A DNA stretch of 14,497 nucleotides, from contig JAPSIU010000042.1 in assembly GCA_031178565.1 (NCBI GenBank), positions 1 through 14,497 of the forward strand, read 5' to 3'. This DNA comes from Leucobacter sp. GTDB lineage: Bacteria > Actinomycetota > Actinomycetes > Actinomycetales > Microbacteriaceae. Positions 6,411-14,497 of this stretch are shown here, piece after piece. Every line of letters starts with the position of its first letter. Within the stretch, counting starts at the first letter, position 1. The notes under the pieces were generated by a model. The model saw nothing but the letters and a program-made list of their open reading frames with translations, did no database searches and was not told the origin of the DNA. Made by a program: the position numbers and the translations under genes.

Positions 6411-7088
6411 TCAGTCGATGCCGAGCGCGGCGTTGATCTCGTCCAGCGACGTGAACCGCACCGAGCCGTACTCCGGCACGTGCACGAGGTCGTAGCCGCG
6501 ATCCAGGAACGCGAGGTTCGTGAATCCGAGGTGGTACATCGGGAAGTGGTCGTAGAACTGGTGCGAGGAGATGTGGAGGAAGTCCTCAGGGCTGGCATCC
6601 AGCTGCTCCAGCATGTAGTCGAAGGCCTGGACGCGCGGCTTGTACGCCTGCGCCTGCTCCGCCGTGTACACCGCGTGGAATGGGGCCTCGAGGCGCGGGA
6701 TGAAGGTGTTCAGGTAGTGATCGTCGGCGTTCGAAAGGGCGACCAGCGGGTAGTGCTCCGCCATCTTCTTGAGCGGCTCGATCACGTCGGGGTGCGCCCC
6801 CCACTCGAGCACGTCGCGCTGGATGGCCTCCACGTGCTCGGGCTTCGCCTCGAGTCCGTAGCGAGCGCAGATGCGCTGGTAGGAGTGCTCGAGGATCTCG
6901 GCGTAGGGGCGGTACTCGAGGATCTCGTCGTAGCGGATGAAGCTGAAGTCCTTGAAGAACTGCTCGAGCTGCTCGGCGTCGAGCTGGTCCTTGACGAAGG
7001 GCTCGACGGTCTTGCGCATCTCGAAGTAGATGAGCGTGCCGATGACGTCGAAGGAGATGTACTTCGGTCGGGGGAGTTCGATGGGCAT
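6411..7088 (-). CDS. HAD-superfamily hydrolase, haloacid dehalogenase type II-like
   Basis: A 225-residue HAD hydrolase. The motifs are nucleophile D14 and T18 in SFDVIGTL, S119-N120 in ALSNADD, K150 in YKPRV and the terminal block HISSHQFYD (D180), spaced nearly as in L-2-haloacid dehalogenase. The position two residues after the nucleophile is Ile, not the Asp that HAD phosphatases use as acid/base, so a phosphatase role is unlikely. Gln at 177 replaces the dehalogenase Asn, so ordinary haloacid cleavage is not assured. The ATG at 7086-7088 has GAGAGGA five bases upstream; a longer reading to 7136 lacks a ribosome site. It carries the same 23-bp promoter/operator as the PLP enzyme operon, so it probably acts in the same pathway. 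Confidence 0.85.
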   Translation of the reverse strand: MPIELPRPKYISFDVIGTLIYFEMRKTVEPFVKDQLDAEQLEQFFKDFSFIRYDEILEYRPYAEILEHSYQRICARYGLEAKPEHVEAIQRDVLEWGAHPDVIEPLKKMAEHYPLVALSNADDHYLNTFIPRLEAPFHAVYTAEQAQAYKPRVQAFDYMLEQLDASPEDFLHISSHQFYDHFPMYHLGFTNLAFLDRGYDLVHVPEYGSVRFTSLDEINAALGID

Positions 7089-7132
7089 GGTGTCCTCTCG
7101 GAGTCGATTCTGGAGACGAGGGCGTCCTGCGT

Positions 7133-7155
7133 CCATTTTGGCTTAATGTGAAACA
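7133..7155. repeat. 23-bp direct repeat, copy 2
   Basis: Identical to 4916-4938 over 23 bases. The match stops abruptly on both sides (after GAAACA this copy continues AAAAGCC where copy 1 has TTAAACA), so it is a conserved promoter element rather than part of a longer duplication. Confidence 0.9.
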
Positions 7156-7163
7156 AAAAGCCA
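7135..7163 (-). promoter_or_regulatory. Promoter/operator of the HAD hydrolase gene
   Basis: -10 CAAAAT (plus 7135-7140) is identical to that of the PLP enzyme operon. A dyad TGGCTT-N13-AAGCCA spans 7139-7163 with an inner TGT-GAA-ACA core, centred on the same base as the dyad at 4926-4942. At the expected -35 spacing the sequence is a poor TGGCTT, so this copy is likely weaker or activator-dependent. The predicted start is about 40 bases before the HAD ATG. Confidence 0.5.
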
Positions 7164-7200
7164 GAGGGTAGACGAAGAGATCGAATTGTCGAGGGCGCGC

Positions 7201-8373
7201 CTATCGGAGCGCGTCGAGCCCCATGCTCGAAACGCGGTCGAGCAGCTCGACGACCGCTTCCCCGCGAGCTTCCTGCGCGGCGCCGACCGCTGCCGGGAAG
7301 TCGTTCGAGGCGTGCCCGATCACCCGGAGCTCGGGCGGCTCCACGAGTTCGCCGACCAGCGACGCCTCGACGGCGGGGAGGCATCGTCGCACCAGCGGTG
7401 AGAGCCTGCCTGTGAAGATGATGAGGCGCGGGTCGGTCATCACCGCGATCATGCGGATGACCTGGGTGAGGGCGGCGAGGAAGGCGTCCCGCAGCCGTTC
7501 GACCTCCGCGGTGTCGGTATCCCACAGCTCGTCCATGGCGTCGAGCGGGTGCCCGAGGCGCTGGGACACCTCGAAGAGCCCGCGCGCGCCGAGCAGGGTC
7601 CCGAGCCGCGACGAACCGATCCCGGTGTCGATGGGGATGAGGTCGAAATCGCCGAACGAGGCGGTCCTGCCGCCGGCGATCGTCCCGTCGCGCCTCCGCA
7701 GGGACATCGTGAGCACCGAACCCAGATTGAGGAGTACGGGAGAGGTCGTCCGGTCGATGAATCCGAGGTTCTCGAGGCCCACGAGCACCATCGCGGCATC
7801 GAGTTCGATGCCGATCGGGCACGCCAATCGCTCGGCGAGCACTCGGGCGAAGTCCCCGCCCTCGATGGCGGTCATGAACAGCGGCGCCTGGGAGATGACG
7901 GAGCCGTCGCTCGCGCGGGCCGGGAGCGCCACCACGACCCGCCTGAGGGGACCCGCGAGGTCCTCCGTGGCCCGCGTCGTGACATCGACGGACCAGTCGA
8001 CGGCTTCTTCGAAGCTTGCCCATTCGGGGGTGCGGACCTGCTGCCAGCCCAGTTCGCGCCCCGCGAGGTCGGTGACGAAGATGCTGGTCGTGCGGGTGCC
8101 GAGGCTGAGTCCCGCGACCACGCCGAGTGCTGCGGGTGTGCTCAGGGTCTCGGCGCGACGGCCGCGGGTGGACGGCGCGGCGGGTGCGGCGGGCTCCGAG
8201 ACGACGGCGCAGGCCTGGACCAGCTCGTCGGTGAGTCGGGAGACGGTCGCCTTGCTGAGCCCCGACTCCAGCTCGATCTCCTTGCGGGTCGCGCCCTCGT
8301 GACGCAGCAGGGTGCCGAGCAGGAGCGACAGATTCCGGCGGCGGAGATCAGGGTGCGAGAGCGGCTGTGACAT
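7201..8373 (-). CDS. ROK-family transcriptional regulator
   Basis: A 390-residue cytosolic DNA-binding protein. The N-terminal winged helix lies at about residues 8-60 (GATRKEIELESGLSKATVSRLTDEL), followed after a Pro/Ala linker by a ROK-type domain beginning LGVVAGLSLGTRTTSIFVTDLAG. The DxGGT phosphate loop of sugar kinases reads SLGTRT here, and the CxCGxxGCxE zinc signature of ROK proteins is absent, so it is a regulator with no expected kinase activity. The ligand could be a sugar or something else. The ATG at 8371-8373 has no good ribosome site. A small dyad AGTAG-C-CTACT (8379-8389) sits just upstream and could be an autoregulatory site, though it is short. It lies 41 bases downstream of the GntR gene on the same strand, so the two may form an operon. 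Confidence 0.88.
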   Translation of the reverse strand: MSQPLSHPDLRRRNLSLLLGTLLRHEGATRKEIELESGLSKATVSRLTDELVQACAVVSEPAAPAAPSTRGRRAETLSTPAALGVVAGLSLGTRTTSIFVTDLAGRELGWQQVRTPEWASFEEAVDWSVDVTTRATEDLAGPLRRVVVALPARASDGSVISQAPLFMTAIEGGDFARVLAERLACPIGIELDAAMVLVGLENLGFIDRTTSPVLLNLGSVLTMSLRRRDGTIAGGRTASFGDFDLIPIDTGIGSSRLGTLLGARGLFEVSQRLGHPLDAMDELWDTDTAEVERLRDAFLAALTQVIRMIAVMTDPRLIIFTGRLSPLVRRCLPAVEASLVGELVEPPELRVIGHASNDFPAAVGAAQEARGEAVVELLDRVSSMGLDALR

Positions 8374-8414
8374 TGAGCAGTAGCCTACTCAGGCGCACAT
8401 GGGCGGAGCCACCT

Positions 8415-9131
8415 CTAGTGAATGTCTTCTTCGTTGCGGCCGTGGCGAAGCGCTTCCTGGAGGTCGTGGGTGTGCAGCTCGTAGTGGTCGATCGACAGGT
8501 GGTTGTGCAGCGCGAGGTGCACCGCCTCCATGTCTCCCGCACGGAGTTTCTCGGCGATGTCGAGGTGCCCCGGCACGACGCGCTCGGGGCGGGGATAGGC
8601 GATCGCGAACTGGGCCATGCAGATGAGGGACTCGGTCGCGAGTGTGGAGTACGCTCGCACGAGCCGCGTGTTGTTGCCCTCCGCGACGAGGGTGGTGTGG
8701 AAGTCGAGGTCGACGCGGCGCAGCTGATTCCAGTCTCCCGCGTTGATGGCCGCGCTCATGTCCTCGGTCGCGGCGATGAGCGCTTCGGCGATCCGATTCC
8801 GCTCGTCCTCGTCCTGTTTGGTGATGAACTCCGCCGCCGCGCACTCGATGACCTCGCGGGCCTCGTAGATCTCGGCGATGTCGCGGTTGGTGACCTCCTT
8901 GACGAACACGCCGCGATTCGGGCGGCTGACGAGCAGCCCCTCCTGCACCAGGCGATGCAGGGATTCGCGCACGGGTCCGCGGGAGACGTTCAGCTGGGCC
9001 GCGACCTGGGCCTCGTTGATCTGGTCGCCGGGGGAGAACGCGCCGTTGATGATGCTCTCGCGGAGCTGATCGGCGATGACCACCGCGGTCGGGCGATTGT
9101 TGATGGCCGAGAGTGTCTGGATGCCGTTCAT
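8415..9131 (-). CDS. GntR-family transcriptional regulator, FCD subfamily
   Basis: A 238-residue regulator. The GntR winged helix covers about residues 14-78 (IADQLRESIINGAFSPGDQINEAQVAAQLNVSRGPVRESLHRLVQEGLL) and an all-helical FCD ligand domain follows. Candidate metal/ligand residues of FCD domains are present: the D and H of DLDFH, the H of GHLDIAE and the His pair of LHNHL. FCD regulators usually sense carboxylates or amino-acid-related metabolites. The ATG at 9129-9131 is chosen for GGGGAG five bases upstream; an in-frame GTG at 9164 lacks one. A TATAAC -10 (plus 9144-9149) and the palindrome ATTGTAAACAAT lie upstream, suggesting autoregulation. Likely targets by position are itself, the CDF exporter/cupin pair, or the catabolic cluster. 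Confidence 0.92.
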   Translation of the reverse strand: MNGIQTLSAINNRPTAVVIADQLRESIINGAFSPGDQINEAQVAAQLNVSRGPVRESLHRLVQEGLLVSRPNRGVFVKEVTNRDIAEIYEAREVIECAAAEFITKQDEDERNRIAEALIAATEDMSAAINAGDWNQLRRVDLDFHTTLVAEGNNTRLVRAYSTLATESLICMAQFAIAYPRPERVVPGHLDIAEKLRAGDMEAVHLALHNHLSIDHYELHTHDLQEALRHGRNEEDIH

Positions 9132-9184
9132 GGGAGCTCCCCGGTTATAAGATCGGTACACCATTTTTCAGGCACCTGAGGTGA

Positions 9185-9196
9185 ATTGTAAACAAT
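9185..9196. promoter_or_regulatory. Putative operator ATTGT-AA-ACAAT upstream of the GntR gene
   Basis: A perfect five-base inverted repeat with a two-base spacer, 54 bases upstream of the GntR start. The same arms occur at 10331-10342 before the CDF and cupin genes. The size and symmetry suit a GntR/FCD dimer. A further half-site (AATTGTTTGT) lies at 9214-9223. Confidence 0.5.
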
Positions 9197-9244
9197 CTAA
9201 CGCTCAGCTGCTAATTGTTTGTCGGAAGCCCGAGCGAACCGCTG

Positions 9245-9267
9245 CCGGGGCTCGAAGCGGGCCCCGG
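9245..9267 (-). terminator. Hairpin just after the CDF gene, possible terminator
   Basis: CCGGGGC (9245-9251) and GCCCCGG (9261-9267) form a seven-bp all-GC stem with a nine-base loop, starting directly after the CDF stop at 9269-9271 on the minus strand. No U-tract follows, so this is a moderate call. Confidence 0.45.
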
Positions 9268-9268
9268 A

Positions 9269-10306
9269 TCACGCGTGTACCTCGTTCTCGTGGCTCGCGT
9301 GATGCGCGGGCTCGAGCTGGATCGTGCAGTGATCCGTGTCGAAGTGCTCGCCGAGGCACGCGTGCAGCTCGTCGAGGATCTCGTCGTAGCGCTCCCAGTC
9401 CAGCGTGTCCTCGTCTATGACCACGTGGGCCGACATGGCGTTGACGCCCGAGGTGATGGTCCACGCGTGCAGGTCGTGGACGAGCTCGACGCCGGGTACC
9501 GAGAGCATGTGCTCGCGGGTCCGGTCGAGGTCGACGTCCTTCGGGGTGCTCTCGAGCAGGATGCGGACGACATCCTTGAGCAGGCTGTAGGCCCGCGGGG
9601 CGATCAGCAGCGCGATGGCGAAGGCCGCCACCTGGTCGACCCAGTTCCAGCCCGTGAACAGGATGATGACACCCGCGACGATGACGGCGCCCGAGCCGAT
9701 CAGGTCTCCCAGCACCTCGAGGTAGGCGCCGCGGACGTTGATGCTCTCCTTCTGGCCCGACTGCAGGATGAGCAGCGAGATGAGGTTCGCGATCGCACCG
9801 CCGACGGCGGCGATCAGCATCGGCCCGGTCTCGATCTCGACCTCGCTGCCGATGCGCTGGATCGCCGTGTAGACGATCACGATGCAGATCACGCTGAGGA
9901 CGATGCCGTTGATCATCGCGGAGAGGACCTCCACCCGCATCAGCCCGTAGGTGCGCTTCGACGTCGCGGGCAGGGCCGCGATGAAGGTCGCGATGAGGGC
10001 GATGAGCACTCCGGTCGCGTCGGTGAGCATGTGACCGGCGTCGGCGAGCAGCGCCAGGGATCCCGAGATGACGGCGCCGACGACCTGGATGAGGAAGACG
10101 CTGAAGGTGATGCAGAGCACCAGGATCAGTTTCTTGCGGTGCTTGCCGCCCGCGGTGGCGTGCCCCTCGAGCCCGTGGTCGTGATTGTGGCCGTGCCCGC
10201 CGGATTCGACGGCCTCGGGCCTCGCGGGATGGCCCTCGCTGAAGGAGTGGCTGTGATCGTGGCCGTGGCCGTGATCCTCGTGATCGTGACGATGCGAAGC
10301 GCTCAT
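9269..10306 (-). CDS. Cation diffusion facilitator (CDF) heavy-metal exporter, CzcD/ZitB-like
   Basis: A 345-residue inner-membrane antiporter expected to export Zn(II), Cd(II) or Co(II) in exchange for protons. A His-rich cytosolic N-terminus (15 His in the first 56 residues) precedes six predicted membrane segments and a cytosolic ferredoxin-like domain beginning near LESTPKDVDLD with HDLHAW. The first transport-site motif H92xxxD96 (GHMLTDA) is standard; the second reads E197xxxD201 (YLEVLGD) where ZitB/CzcD proteins have HxxxD. This variant may alter metal preference. The ATG at 10304-10306 has no clear ribosome site, but the promoter places the transcript start at or next to it, so a leaderless mRNA is likely. 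A palindrome in the promoter suggests repression by the neighbouring GntR protein or a metal sensor. Confidence 0.93.
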   Translation of the reverse strand: MSASHRHDHEDHGHGHDHSHSFSEGHPARPEAVESGGHGHNHDHGLEGHATAGGKHRKKLILVLCITFSVFLIQVVGAVISGSLALLADAGHMLTDATGVLIALIATFIAALPATSKRTYGLMRVEVLSAMINGIVLSVICIVIVYTAIQRIGSEVEIETGPMLIAAVGGAIANLISLLILQSGQKESINVRGAYLEVLGDLIGSGAVIVAGVIILFTGWNWVDQVAAFAIALLIAPRAYSLLKDVVRILLESTPKDVDLDRTREHMLSVPGVELVHDLHAWTITSGVNAMSAHVVIDEDTLDWERYDEILDELHACLGEHFDTDHCTIQLEPAHHASHENEVHA

Positions 10307-10312
10307 GCCCCC

Positions 10313-10341
10313 ACGATAACAGGATTGTAAATTGTTGACAA
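10313..10341 (-). promoter_or_regulatory. Promoter of the CDF exporter gene (leaderless type)
   Basis: On the minus strand, -35 TTGTCA (plus 10336-10341), a 17-base spacer and -10 TATCGT (plus 10313-10318). The expected transcription start is at about 10306, the first base of the ATG. The -35 box is part of the palindrome 10331-10342. Confidence 0.55.
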
Positions 10342-10342
10342 T
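10331..10342. promoter_or_regulatory. Putative shared operator ATTGT-TG-ACAAT between CDF and cupin genes
   Basis: A perfect five-base inverted repeat with a two-base spacer. It contains the -35 boxes of both divergent promoters (TTGTCA on minus, TTGACA on plus), so one bound protein could silence both genes. An extra ATTGT half-site at 10324-10328 lies seven bases away in direct orientation. The arms match the element upstream of the GntR gene. Confidence 0.5.
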
Positions 10343-10364
10343 CTACCGATGCGCGAACGATACT
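10335..10364 (+). promoter_or_regulatory. Promoter of the cupin gene
   Basis: Consensus -35 TTGACA at 10335-10340, an 18-base spacer and -10 GATACT at 10359-10364. The predicted start is near 10371, giving a leader of about 57 bases. Confidence 0.5.
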
Positions 10365-10427
10365 CGAGGGGCGCCGAAACCGACCGGGTCCGGCGCGTAT
10401 CGTCCCAGCGAGGAGAGTGCGCAGTAC

Positions 10428-10811
10428 ATGACCAAGGCAATTGTTATCACCGACGTCGTCACGGCCGACGCGGGAGAGCACCGCGATAAGGCGACGGCCG
10501 AGCAGCCGGGGCAGACCGAGTCGTCGCGCACCGTGTGGGAGTCGGCCGAGGGGATCCGCTCCGGCGTCTGGGAGGTCACCCCGGGCTCGTTCAGCAGCAC
10601 CCGCCCCGAGTACCACGAGATGTGCCAGATCGTCTCCGGCCGCGCGACCATCGAGGAGGAGGACGGAACCACCTTCGACGTGCAGGCCGGCTCGCTCTTC
10701 GTCACCCCCGAGGGGTGGAAGGGGCGCTGGACGGTGCACGAGACGCTGCGCAAGGCGTGGGTCGTCATCCCCTTCGCCGCGCTCACGGATCCGGTGCGCA
10801 GCGAGGCGTAG
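10428..10811 (+). CDS. Small cupin-domain protein (cupin_3/DUF861-like)
   Basis: A 127-residue single-domain cupin of the DUF861 type, the fold also seen in ureidoglycine aminohydrolase. Visible marks are RSGVWEVTPGSF, PEYHEMCQIVSGRATI for the first cupin motif, and DVQAGSLFVTPEGWKGRWTVHETLRKAWVV for the second. The first motif keeps Glu and His-like ligands only in part (PEYHEM), so metal binding is uncertain. The ATG at 10428 has AGGAGA eleven bases upstream; an in-frame upstream start at 10332 would lie within the promoter and is rejected. It shares a divergent control region with the CDF exporter and ends at a strong terminator. Its function is unknown; many members of this group are small-molecule binding or minor catabolic proteins. 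Confidence 0.88.
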   Translation: MTKAIVITDVVTADAGEHRDKATAEQPGQTESSRTVWESAEGIRSGVWEVTPGSFSSTRPEYHEMCQIVSGRATIEEEDGTTFDVQAGSLFVTPEGWKGRWTVHETLRKAWVVIPFAALTDPVRSEA

Positions 10812-10833
10812 CGCCGACGGTCGATCCGCACGA

Positions 10834-10873
10834 GAAAGAGGCGCCGCCCCGACAGTGGGGCGGCGCCTCTTTC
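10834..10873. terminator. Bidirectional terminator between the cupin gene and the copper operon
   Basis: A perfect 17-bp stem GAAAGAGGCGCCGCCCC (10834-10850) with 10857-10873 closes a six-base GACAGT loop. The right arm ends CTCTTTC and the left begins GAAAG, so a short U-rich end follows in each direction. It lies 22 bases after the cupin stop and 16 bases after the YHS gene stop. Confidence 0.88.
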
Positions 10874-10889
10874 GATGCGTCGGGGCCGC

Positions 10890-11102
10890 TTACAGCGCCG
10901 ACACGTACTTCTCAGGATCGGCGTCGAACAGCGGGCCGCAGGCCGCGCAGCAGAGGTAGTACTTCTCGCCGTTGTACTCGCGGACGAGGCCCTGGGCCTC
11001 GGCGTCGGCCTTGTTGACGAAGTTGCCGCGCATGACCGGGCACTCGGCGGTCTCCGCCTCGGTGGCCGTGGCGGTGGGGGCGTGGTTGTGGGCTTCGCAC
11101 AT
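10890..11102 (-). CDS. Small YHS-domain metal-binding protein
   Basis: A 70-residue cytosolic protein. A flexible N-terminus with Cys2, His5 and His7 leads into a YHS domain: CPVMRGNFV (C21), REYNGEKYYLCCAACGPLF (C51, C52, C55) and DPEKYV. YHS domains are found in or beside Cu-ATPases and are thought to bind heavy metal; this one is the last gene of the copper operon, 53 bases after copA. It may pass copper to the HMA domain of the pump or buffer it in the cytosol, in place of a CopZ chaperone, which this window does not contain. AAAGGA lies about ten bases before the ATG at 11100-11102. The family is clear; the chaperone role is inference. Confidence 0.9.
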   Translation of the reverse strand: MCEAHNHAPTATATEAETAECPVMRGNFVNKADAEAQGLVREYNGEKYYLCCAACGPLFDADPEKYVSAL

Positions 11103-11155
11103 GGTGGTGTGTTCCTTTCGGGTGTGGGTGAGGTCAGACGTCGGTGCGCTGCGCG

Positions 11156-13471
<2,316 letters not shown>

Positions 13472-13517
13472 GATCGATGTCCTTTGGCTGGTGTGCGGTG
13501 CGACGCTGGGCGTCGGA

Positions 13518-14465
13518 TCAGTGTGCGTCTTCGCCGTCGTCGTGGCCGCCCTCGGGCGCCTCGCCGTCGGAGGTGGTGAGCACGAACGCGGCGGTCTGGA
13601 CCTCGTCGCCGACCTGGAAGTCGAAGTAGAGCAGGTAGCGGCCCGCGGTCGGGGCCTCGGTCGCGAAGTCGACGGTCGGACCGGAGAGCTCGCCCTCCTT
13701 CGGCTCCGCGCCTTCGGGGTGCACGTGGAGGTAGGCGAGGTCGCCCTCGCGGAGCGCGACGAGGTGGCCGAAGGCGCCCAGGTAGGGCTGGATCTCCGTG
13801 ACCTTCTCGCCGTCGCGGCTGACCTCGAGGGTGAGCGTCGAGCCGCCCCCGACGTAGAGATCGCCGTCGAGGCGCACGTCGAAGTCGCCGGCCTTCGCCT
13901 CGCGCACGTCGTCATGGCCGTGGGTCGGCGTGAACTCGCCCCCGATGTTGACGCTCTGGGTGAGGGTGAGCCCCTCCTCGGCGTCGCCGGGGATGAAGTC
14001 GGCGAAGATGCGGTAGCTGCCGGCTTCCTTCCAGCTCCAGGGGAGCGACCAGGTGCCCTCCCCGTCGATCTCGGGGTGCACGTGGCGGAACTCGGCGCCG
14101 TCGTTCCTGACGACGATCAGGTGGAGCTCCTTCTCGTGCTCCTCGGTGTACTCGCGCAGCGCCTCGCCGTGCTCGTCGAGGATCGAGAAGCTCAGCTCGC
14201 CCTCCTCGCCGAGCTCGTGCGGGACGGAGACGGGGCTGAGCTGATAGCCGCCCTCGGCGATGGACAGACCGGGGAGGGACGCGGCGGCGGCTTCGCCCTC
14301 GGGTGCGGACGCCGCCGCATCGTGGCCGCCGTGCCCCTCCTCGGTCGCCTCCGCGCGCGCCTCGACCGCGGAATCGGGCACCACGGCTCCCGCGACGAGG
14401 AAGGCCGCGCCGAATGCTGCGACGAGGCCGAGGCCGTACAGGCTGAGGCGTGCGGGAGTGTTCAT
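13518..14465 (-). CDS. Exported or membrane-anchored His-rich protein with two duplicated HVHP domains
   Basis: A 315-residue protein with a hydrophobic segment at about 8-30 acting as signal or anchor, then a His/Glu/Ala-rich linker and two tandem beta-type domains (about 88-178 and 209-298). Each contains the same pattern: a HL strand, then HVHPE exactly 13 residues on (H115/H128-P131 and H234/H247-P250), followed by an AG-x-Y and DF segment. It has no Cys and no Met except the start, but 15 His, which suits Cu(II) binding outside the cytosol; there is no lipobox. It is the first gene of the copper operon in this window. The ATG at 14463-14465 has GAGGA six bases upstream. I know of no assigned function; an extracytoplasmic copper-binding or delivery role is inferred from context. 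The promoter lies beyond the right edge; the last 32 bases show nothing clear. Confidence 0.85.
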   Translation of the reverse strand: MNTPARLSLYGLGLVAAFGAAFLVAGAVVPDSAVEARAEATEEGHGGHDAAASAPEGEAAAASLPGLSIAEGGYQLSPVSVPHELGEEGELSFSILDEHGEALREYTEEHEKELHLIVVRNDGAEFRHVHPEIDGEGTWSLPWSWKEAGSYRIFADFIPGDAEEGLTLTQSVNIGGEFTPTHGHDDVREAKAGDFDVRLDGDLYVGGGSTLTLEVSRDGEKVTEIQPYLGAFGHLVALREGDLAYLHVHPEGAEPKEGELSGPTVDFATEAPTAGRYLLYFDFQVGDEVQTAAFVLTTSDGEAPEGGHDDGEDAH

Positions 14466-14497
14466 GGTGTCCTCTGGTGACTGCTCAGTTGTTGTTG

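Noticed and set aside
10332..10427. Upstream extension of the cupin gene
   Set aside because: It would start in the operator/promoter, has no ribosome site, and the family begins after the ATG at 10428.
13472..13915. N-terminal extension of copA
   Set aside because: It runs out of frame through the exported His-rich protein gene and has Arg/Ser-rich shadow composition; the ATG at 13471 has a good ribosome site and fits the family.

Overview
The window is high-GC, densely packed DNA with GTG starts, leaderless-type promoters and short gene overlaps. These traits, and the protein families present, point to an actinomycete chromosome, plausibly a Micrococcales/Microbacteriaceae-like organism; that placement is an inference. 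I see no rRNA, tRNA, CRISPR array, insertion sequence or phage gene. No gene-free gap reaches 300 bases; the longest is the 243-base divergent promoter region at 4864-5106.

Layout. (1) Positions 1-1635, plus strand: the tail of an unidentified gene, then an NAD(P)-type aldehyde dehydrogenase. (2) 1651-2376, minus strand: a type II toxin-antitoxin pair (Phd/YefM-like antitoxin, PIN toxin) behind a perfect 19+1+19 palindrome that covers its promoter. (3) 2391-7088: a small catabolic cluster. On the minus strand a metal/PLP fold-III enzyme (D-threonine aldolase / D-serine dehydratase type), a Rid-family protein and an SDR oxidoreductase form an operon. Divergent from it is a sarcosine-oxidase-like flavoenzyme, followed by a very strong hairpin and a convergent haloacid-dehalogenase-type II-like hydrolase. 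The minus-strand operon and the hydrolase gene share an identical 23-bp promoter/operator element, so they are probably co-regulated. (4) 7201-9131, minus strand: two regulators, a ROK-family repressor without sugar-kinase or zinc signatures and a GntR/FCD regulator. (5) 9269-10811: a CDF metal exporter and a divergent small cupin. ATTGT-NN-ACAAT palindromes lie in their shared promoter and upstream of the GntR gene. (6) 10890-14465, minus strand: a copper-handling operon of an exported histidine-only protein with two duplicated HVHP domains, a CopA-type Cu(I) P-type ATPase and a small YHS-domain protein.

How the genes may work together. In region 3, amine oxidation by the flavoenzyme, imine clean-up by the Rid protein, cleavage or elimination of a beta-hydroxy D-amino acid by the PLP enzyme, carbonyl/alcohol conversion by the SDR and hydrolysis by the HAD enzyme could form one route for an unusual amino acid or amine. 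The substrate cannot be read from the sequence. Region 6 is a coherent copper efflux and binding unit. Region 5 handles Zn/Cd/Co-type cations and may be under control of the neighbouring GntR protein.
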